52,275 bases of DNA from a virus, in IMG/VR virus record IMGVR_UViG_3300032893_000067, positions 1 to 52,275 of that record. One strand, written 5' to 3'. A program made the translations under genes and the position numbers. A model generated the notes under the pieces. The model was not told the origin of the DNA. It saw nothing but the letters and a program-made list of their open reading frames with translations, and searched no databases. Below, in pieces: positions 46,863 to 52,275 of the stretch (the first letter of the stretch is position 1; each line of letters starts with the position of its first letter).

Positions 46863-49289
46863 ATGGGTATTAAATTTAATCCCCTTCTACAAAGTGGTTT
46901 CGATAATACTGGGTCCGGTGGTGGTGGAAGTGGTGTAAACTCCTTAACAAACGTTGGCTCTGCTCCAAATGCCCAAGCCGGTACAATATCTGGTACACTT
47001 TTAACATTACAACCCGCCGATGGAACAAATCCTGGTGCTCTTACTGCCATAGCACAAAATATTGGCGGTAATAAAACATTTCTTGGCGATATAATCATAA
47101 ATGGTTCAACAACATTAAATAGCTCTTTAAATGGACCAATAAGAGCATCTTCTGGATTAATTTCTACAGGTTCAATAAGTCTTATAACAGAAGTATCTGG
47201 CATTCTTCCAATAATTAATGGCGGAACAAATAGTTCTTCTGCTTTAAATAATAATAGATTTATAATTTCAAGTGGTGGGGCAATAGTTGAACAATCTGCT
47301 TTGACTGCAAATCGTGCTGTACAAACAGATGGTTCAGGACTTCCTGCGGTTTCTACAACAACTTCAACTGAATTAGGATACGTCTCAGGTGTAACATCTG
47401 CAATTCAAACACAAATTGATGGTAAAGTAAGTAAATCTGGCGATACAATGACCGGATTTCTCATTCTTAATGCCAATCCAGTTAGTGCTCTTGGCGCTGC
47501 CACAAAGCAATATGTTGACGGTGTTGCATCTGGATTGTCTATTAAATCTCCCGTATTGGTAGCAACTACTGCAGATATTACATTATCGGGTGAACAAACT
47601 ATTGATGGAGTATTAACTTCATCTAGTAGAGTTTTAGTAAAAAATCAAGCAACAGCTTCAGAAAATGGTATTTATGTATCGGCAGCAGGTCCATGGTCTA
47701 GAAGCTCTGATGCAAACACTGGTCCATTATTAGAAGAAGCCTTTGTATTTGTTGAAGAAGGTTCTACACAAGCTGATACTGGATGGGTAAATATAACAAA
47801 TCCTCCCATAACTATTGGTGTTACAGATATTAATTTTGTCCAATTCTCTGGTGCTGGAACATATACAGCCGATGGACAAGGTGTTAAATTAAGTGGTACA
47901 CAATTCTTCTTAAGTCTAGATGGTACTACATTATCTCAATCGGCTTCTGGTGTTAAAGTTGCAACTGGTGGTATTACAAATAATGAAGTTGCTGCTGCCG
48001 CAGCCATTGCTCGCTCTAAAATAGCTAATGGTACTGCAAATCAAGTAGTAGTTAATGATTCATTGGGTGCATTATCCAGTGAAGCTCAATTAGCTATTAG
48101 CCGTGGTGGTACAAATAGTGGTGCTGCTTTAAATAACAATAGATTAATGGTTTCATCTGGTGGTGCAATTGTTGAAGAAGCAGCTATTACAGTAAATAGG
48201 GCTCTTGCATCAAATACTTCTGGATTACCAATTGCTTCTGCTACTACAGATACTGAACTTGGATATTTAAGTGGTGTTACATCTTCAGTTCAAACTCAAT
48301 TAAATAATAAAGCAAATATTGCATTAGATAATCTATCATCCGTCGCAATTAATACAAGCCTTCTTCCTGGATCTGATAATTCTATTAATTTAGGTAGTGC
48401 TTCTTTTAGATGGGCTAATAATCATGCATTAAATCAATTATTATATGGATCAACTTCTGGAGCTATTACATTAAAGGCAGCAGATACAACAACTTCATAT
48501 TCTATAAAATTTCCTAGTTCACAGGGTACAGCAAATGCTGTTTTAACCAATGATGGATCTGGTAATTTAACATGGATAGTTCCTTCTGGAACAGTTTCAA
48601 GTGTTGCTTTTTCAGCAGATCCAATATTTACAGTTTCCGGTTCTCCAATAACAACATCTGGTACTATAACATTAGGACTGGCTAATGAGAATGCCAATAC
48701 TGTTTGGGCCGGTCCTGCTACTGGTTCTCCTGCAACACCAACATTTAGATCATTAGTTAGTGCAGATATACCATTAATTAGTTTAACTAGTGGAGTTAGT
48801 GGAGTATTACCAATAGCAAATGGTGGTACTAATTCCTCTACATCTTTAAATAATAATAGAATAATGGTAAGTTCTGGAGGAGCAGTTGTTGAAGAAGCCG
48901 CGATTACAGCTAATAGAGCATTGGCTTCAAATTCAAATGGTCTTCCTGTAGCATCTGCTACAACTGATACTGAATTAGGATATGTTAGTGGAGTAACTTC
49001 ATCTATACAAACTCAATTAAATGGAAAAATGGCATCATTTAATTGGAATAAAGAAGATATAACATTAAGTGGAACAGATATAACTAATCAATATGTGGAT
49101 TTAGCATTTTTAACTAAATCATATTCTTTATTTCTTTTTGTGGATGGAGTTTCACAAGTTGAAGGTGATGATTATTTATTAAGTAATCCAGGAGCAGTAA
49201 CAAGATTAACTTTTAATAATGGTTTAGCAACTGGTGGAGTATCAGAATTAGTTGCTGGTGATATTTTACATTTAGAATATAGTTATTAA
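46863..49289 (+). CDS. Tail-fibre protein
   Basis: This 808-residue fibre has repeated LPIxNGGTNSSxxLNNNR blocks near residues 115, 415 and 655 and a common phage tail domain (SIKSPVLVATTADITLSGEQ, about 222 to 345). The C-terminal segment LSGTDITNQYVDLAF...LATGGVSELVAGD closely matches the end of the next fibre (49305..51152), so the two share a terminal domain. Probably a trimeric host-binding fibre. Confidence 0.8.
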   Translation: MGIKFNPLLQSGFDNTGSGGGGSGVNSLTNVGSAPNAQAGTISGTLLTLQPADGTNPGALTAIAQNIGGNKTFLGDIIINGSTTLNSSLNGPIRASSGLISTGSISLITEVSGILPIINGGTNSSSALNNNRFIISSGGAIVEQSALTANRAVQTDGSGLPAVSTTTSTELGYVSGVTSAIQTQIDGKVSKSGDTMTGFLILNANPVSALGAATKQYVDGVASGLSIKSPVLVATTADITLSGEQTIDGVLTSSSRVLVKNQATASENGIYVSAAGPWSRSSDANTGPLLEEAFVFVEEGSTQADTGWVNITNPPITIGVTDINFVQFSGAGTYTADGQGVKLSGTQFFLSLDGTTLSQSASGVKVATGGITNNEVAAAAAIARSKIANGTANQVVVNDSLGALSSEAQLAISRGGTNSGAALNNNRLMVSSGGAIVEEAAITVNRALASNTSGLPIASATTDTELGYLSGVTSSVQTQLNNKANIALDNLSSVAINTSLLPGSDNSINLGSASFRWANNHALNQLLYGSTSGAITLKAADTTTSYSIKFPSSQGTANAVLTNDGSGNLTWIVPSGTVSSVAFSADPIFTVSGSPITTSGTITLGLANENANTVWAGPATGSPATPTFRSLVSADIPLISLTSGVSGVLPIANGGTNSSTSLNNNRIMVSSGGAVVEEAAITANRALASNSNGLPVASATTDTELGYVSGVTSSIQTQLNGKMASFNWNKEDITLSGTDITNQYVDLAFLTKSYSLFLFVDGVSQVEGDDYLLSNPGAVTRLTFNNGLATGGVSELVAGDILHLEYSY

Positions 49290-49304
49290 TTTAAGGAGAT
49301 AAAA

Positions 49305-51152
49305 ATGGCACAGATTAAGAAAAAATTTATTGGCAATAATCAAGTAGATGATACCAAAATTAGATTATCTAATAATGGACCATTAAAAGCAAGAAATGCT
49401 GCTGATAGTGGTGATGTTAATATTGTTAAAGTTAATACCAGTGATCAAGTCGATTTTCTTGGTAACCAACTTAAAAATCTAGCAGATCCAACTTTAGCAC
49501 AAGATGCGGCAACAAAGGCATATGTTGATTCTGCTTCAGGATCAGGGGCAAATACTTCATTAAGTAATCTTACAACTACTTCTATAAATCAAGATTTACT
49601 TCCTGATACAACAGATACAAGATCACTTGGATCTTCTAGTGATTCTTGGTTGAATACTTACACAAAAAATATTTCTTCTACGTCAACTGATGCTCTATCA
49701 CTTCAAAGTTTAAATCAAACTGGGTCTACTTCATCTGCTGCAGCTTCTCTTAAAACTGGTACTACGGTAAATGGAGCTAGTGGTCAGGTAACAATTGCAT
49801 CAGGAACTCCATCAGGAACTGGGGCATCTGGTAATATTTCAGCCATTACTGGCGGTATAAATCAAGCTAGTAGTGCAAATACCGGAAACGTATCAATTGG
49901 TTCTGGTGGACAGAATAATGCTAGTGCTATTGGTAATACTGGACAAGTATCACTATTTTCTGGAAGTATGTCTTCTGGTTCTACAGGAAATACAGGACAA
50001 GTTAATATAGCAACTGGAGTATCGCATACCGGAAATTCTGGGTACATTTTTATTCAATCTGGTCAATCAGATTCAGGTGGAACAACTGGCGATATCAATA
50101 TCTTAACAGGAATTACATCAGGTACTCAAGGTAAAATATCTCTCAATGGTGCTTATACAGATAATAATAGTAAACAGATTAAGAATGTAGCTGATCCTAC
50201 ATCAGCTCAAGATGCTGCTACAAAGAATTATGTAGATACTCTTTCACAAAGTCTTACATGGAAAAATGCAGTAAGATCAGCAACAACTGGGGCACTTCCA
50301 GCTTATATATATGCTAATGGTGCTAGTGGTGTTGGAGCAACTATTACAGCAAATGCAAATGGTGCATTACCTGCTCAAGATGGTGTTACACTAGTTTTAA
50401 ATGATAGATTACTTGTTAAAAATGAAACTGCTGGCAATCAGCCATATAATGGTATCTATACTGTAACACAAGTTGGAGATGGATCTAATCCATTTATTCT
50501 AACTCGTGCAACAGATATGGATCTTTCAAGTGAATTCTTCTCTGCGGCATGTCAAGTTGGACCAGAAGCTTCAACACAAGCTGGTTATGGATTTAGACAA
50601 AATACTGCAAACCCAATTACTGTTGGAACTACAAATATTACATTTATTAATTTTGTAATTGGTACTTCTTATACATTTAATAATGGTCTAACACTTTCTG
50701 GAAGTACAGTAAATGTTGTTCCTGGTGATGCTTCATTATCTGCTTCTCCCGGAAGTTTATCGGTTCAAGAAGATCCTGCTGGTGCAATTGTAACTAGTGG
50801 ATCTGGTATTAAAGTACAAGTAGAATCTTCAACACAAAAGATTAATGGTTCTAATCAAATTGAAGGTCTAAAAGATAATCAAGAACAAATTACTCTTTCT
50901 GGAACTGATATTACTAATCAATATGTAGATCTTGCTCATGCTGTTTATGGTACCTCAGCATCTGTTAATTCAATTACATTATCTGTAATTGGTGGATTAA
51001 TTCAACAAAAAACAGTTGATTATACAGTTTCATTAACTGGTGGTAGTGGTGGTGTTACAAGAATAACATTTGCTGGAGATTTAGCTACTGGTGGTGCAGC
51101 AGAATTAGTTGCTGGTGACATACTTGTAATAGAGTACAGTTATTTGACATAA
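49305..51152 (+). CDS. Tail-fibre protein
   Basis: In this 615-residue fibre the first 75 residues (IKKKFIGNNQVDDTKIRLSN...) match the start of the next gene and are probably the anchor to the virion. The middle contains a Gly/Ser/Thr-rich shaft (about 140 to 280) and the common tail domain near 310 to 460. The C-terminal 70 residues match 46863..49289. AAGGAGATAAAA gives a strong start. Confidence 0.8.
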   Translation: MAQIKKKFIGNNQVDDTKIRLSNNGPLKARNAADSGDVNIVKVNTSDQVDFLGNQLKNLADPTLAQDAATKAYVDSASGSGANTSLSNLTTTSINQDLLPDTTDTRSLGSSSDSWLNTYTKNISSTSTDALSLQSLNQTGSTSSAAASLKTGTTVNGASGQVTIASGTPSGTGASGNISAITGGINQASSANTGNVSIGSGGQNNASAIGNTGQVSLFSGSMSSGSTGNTGQVNIATGVSHTGNSGYIFIQSGQSDSGGTTGDINILTGITSGTQGKISLNGAYTDNNSKQIKNVADPTSAQDAATKNYVDTLSQSLTWKNAVRSATTGALPAYIYANGASGVGATITANANGALPAQDGVTLVLNDRLLVKNETAGNQPYNGIYTVTQVGDGSNPFILTRATDMDLSSEFFSAACQVGPEASTQAGYGFRQNTANPITVGTTNITFINFVIGTSYTFNNGLTLSGSTVNVVPGDASLSASPGSLSVQEDPAGAIVTSGSGIKVQVESSTQKINGSNQIEGLKDNQEQITLSGTDITNQYVDLAHAVYGTSASVNSITLSVIGGLIQQKTVDYTVSLTGGSGGVTRITFAGDLATGGAAELVAGDILVIEYSYLT

Positions 51153-51176
51153 AAGTAGTACTTAAAGGATATAAAA

Positions 51177-51737
51177 ATGAGTCAATTAACTAAAAAGAAT
51201 ATTGGGGCCAATCAAGTAGATAATACAAAAATCCGTTTATCTAATAACGGATCTTTGAAATCTAGAAATAATTCTGATAGTGCAGATATCAATATTCTAA
51301 AAGTTAATAGTTCAGATTTAGTTGATTTTAATGCAAATAGATTAACTAATTTATCTGATCCATCTAGTGCTCAGGATGCAGCGACTAAAAATTATGTAGA
51401 TACTACTGTTAATTTTACTCCAGGTGATATCTCACAGACATCTTTCACTGCTGCGGATAATCAATCTTCACCTGCAAATGTTACAGGTCTTGCCTTTGCA
51501 AATGGATCTGTTAGAAGTTTCTTTACACAATTAAGTATAGTGCGTAATTCTACATATGCTATTTATAGACTAGAGGGTATCCAAAAAGGGTCTTCTTGGG
51601 AAATGTCACAAAATTATACAGGGGATGATACAGGATTGGTATTTAGTATAACTACTGGCGGCCAGATTCAGTATACGAGTTCTAATACGGGTTTTACAGC
51701 TACCTTAAAATTTAGAGCCCAGGTGACTTCGGTATAA
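51177..51737 (+). CDS. Short fibre protein with shared anchor
   Basis: The 186-residue protein pairs the anchor of 49305..51152 (KKNIGANQVDNTKIRLSN...) with a C-terminal domain like that of 42259..42741. It has almost no shaft, so it would place that domain close to the virion. AAAGGATATAAAA precedes the ATG. Confidence 0.75.
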   Translation: MSQLTKKNIGANQVDNTKIRLSNNGSLKSRNNSDSADINILKVNSSDLVDFNANRLTNLSDPSSAQDAATKNYVDTTVNFTPGDISQTSFTAADNQSSPANVTGLAFANGSVRSFFTQLSIVRNSTYAIYRLEGIQKGSSWEMSQNYTGDDTGLVFSITTGGQIQYTSSNTGFTATLKFRAQVTSV

Positions 51738-51739
51738 TA

Positions 51740-51757
51740 TTAACAACTATATATGAG
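51740..51757 (+). promoter_or_regulatory. Late-type motif 9
   Basis: TTAACAACTATATATGAG, ending 5 nt before the ATG at 51763. Confidence 0.62.
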
Positions 51758-51762
51758 TAATT

Positions 51763-52245
51763 ATGCAAGAAAATAGAGAAATAACAACATTAGATGCAGA
51801 TCAGGTTATAAAGCGTCAATATGATGCCGCTAGTGATGCTCAACGTGTAGTTTTAGTAGGCGGTGGTAATATCGATCTAAGTATTGATAATGCTGGACTT
51901 ATAAACGCTATTAGAGAGGGTTTAAAAGATATTCAACCAGTAATTAATTGGCAAGAACAAAATTATCCTGGATATAGACAGGAGCCTCAACAAGAAATTC
52001 AAACTGTTGAAAAGACTGTATTTATTCCAAAAGTAGAGATTAGAGAGATAGAAAAACAAGTAATTGTTCCTCAGATTGAATATAGAACAATTGAGATAGA
52101 AAAACCTGTTATTGTAAAAGAAACAGTTTATAAGGAAATTAGTACTAATAATTCTAATAATAGCGAGTCAAAGTGGTTAAAGATTATGATTGCCATTCAA
52201 TCTTTAACTATTTTATGTTTAATAGTTAAACTTTTTATAAAGTAA
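51763..52245 (+). CDS. C-terminally membrane-anchored protein with EKxVxVPxVE repeats
   Basis: This 160-residue protein has an N-terminal globular part (about 1 to 65), then a rigid-looking run of Glu/Lys/Ile/Val repeats (VEKTVFIPKVEIREIEKQVIV and similar, about 80 to 125), then a C-terminal membrane helix (about 140 to 158). It starts without a ribosome binding site after a late-type motif. The design is of a tethered rod. Its function is unknown; possibly a spanin-like or membrane contact protein. Confidence 0.62.
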   Translation: MQENREITTLDADQVIKRQYDAASDAQRVVLVGGGNIDLSIDNAGLINAIREGLKDIQPVINWQEQNYPGYRQEPQQEIQTVEKTVFIPKVEIREIEKQVIVPQIEYRTIEIEKPVIVKETVYKEISTNNSNNSESKWLKIMIAIQSLTILCLIVKLFIK

Positions 52246-52256
52246 AGGAGAAAACG

Positions 52257-52275
52257 ATGGCATATTTAGTTATTG
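52257..52275 (+). CDS. Start of a gene cut by the window edge
   Basis: Only six codons (MAYLVI) are visible, after a strong AAAGGAGAAAACG ribosome binding site. The opening recalls the small membrane protein at 27955 (MAHLVV). Confidence 0.6.

Noticed and set aside
1-52275. tRNA genes and CRISPR arrays
   Set aside because: I saw no cloverleaf with a T-arm of the GGTTCRANNCC kind. The only regular tandem array is the 18-bp coding repeat, which has no spacers.

Overview
This is a 52 kb piece of a tailed double-stranded DNA bacteriophage genome (Caudoviricetes), AT-rich and tightly packed. It carries a terminase large subunit, portal, scaffold, decoration protein, HK97-fold-type coat protein and many tail-fibre proteins, with no integrase or repressor that I recognise. 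The coat/portal/scaffold set looks P22-like, but the tail tube and replication genes lie outside the window. The host is inferred to be Gram-negative, because the phage encodes a PagL-type lipid A deacylase motif protein and another likely beta-barrel protein. Standard stop codons are used. I see no tRNA gene and no CRISPR array.

Layout. From 1 to about 17.0 kb almost everything reads leftward in overlapping small genes, the likely early region. It holds an ERF single-strand annealing protein, a band-7/SPFH membrane protein, a membrane-anchored CxxCH (cytochrome c-like) protein, an exported subtilase, a RecB/Cas4-like nuclease, a deaminase, a solo MbcA/ParS-type domain protein, a hexapeptide-repeat protein made of 16 tandem 18-bp units, an exported lytic transglycosylase, and many tiny membrane or zinc-finger proteins. 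One gene (7967..8314) runs against this direction. From 16.2 to 17.5 kb is a divergent control region with repeated TTGGTAC/TTGCA boxes, hairpins and a 12-G tract. From 17.5 to 21.1 kb rightward genes encode a GIY-YIG protein, an exported zincin-like protease, a HAD phosphatase, an endonuclease VII-like HNH protein and a VTC (polyphosphate polymerase-type) protein. A short leftward cluster at 21.2 to 22.1 kb holds an M15 peptidase endolysin.

From 22.3 to 37.0 kb is the rightward head and structural region, interrupted by an HNH gene and ended by a strong intrinsic terminator after the coat gene. From 37.6 to 41.4 kb a leftward operon encodes RNA repair (polynucleotide kinase-phosphatase plus RNA ligase) and the PagL-like protein. 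Just upstream of it is a predicted ~207-nt structured RNA with its own sigma70-type promoter and a terminator-like 3' end. From 41.5 kb to the right end are a GIY-YIG homing endonuclease and a series of tail-fibre/adhesin proteins that share interchangeable N- and C-terminal modules.

Regulation. A 17-bp motif, TTAACAACTATWTATAG, occurs nine times, on both strands, each time just ahead of a gene or operon of the presumed late class. It is the best candidate for the phage late promoter. Leftward genes use different upstream boxes. Three isolated genes have good sigma70-type promoters placed 6 to 7 nt from the ATG, predicting leaderless mRNAs. The most novel-looking items are the structured RNA ahead of the RNA-repair operon, the SPFH/c-heme/subtilase envelope cluster, the VTC protein, and the nine-copy late motif.
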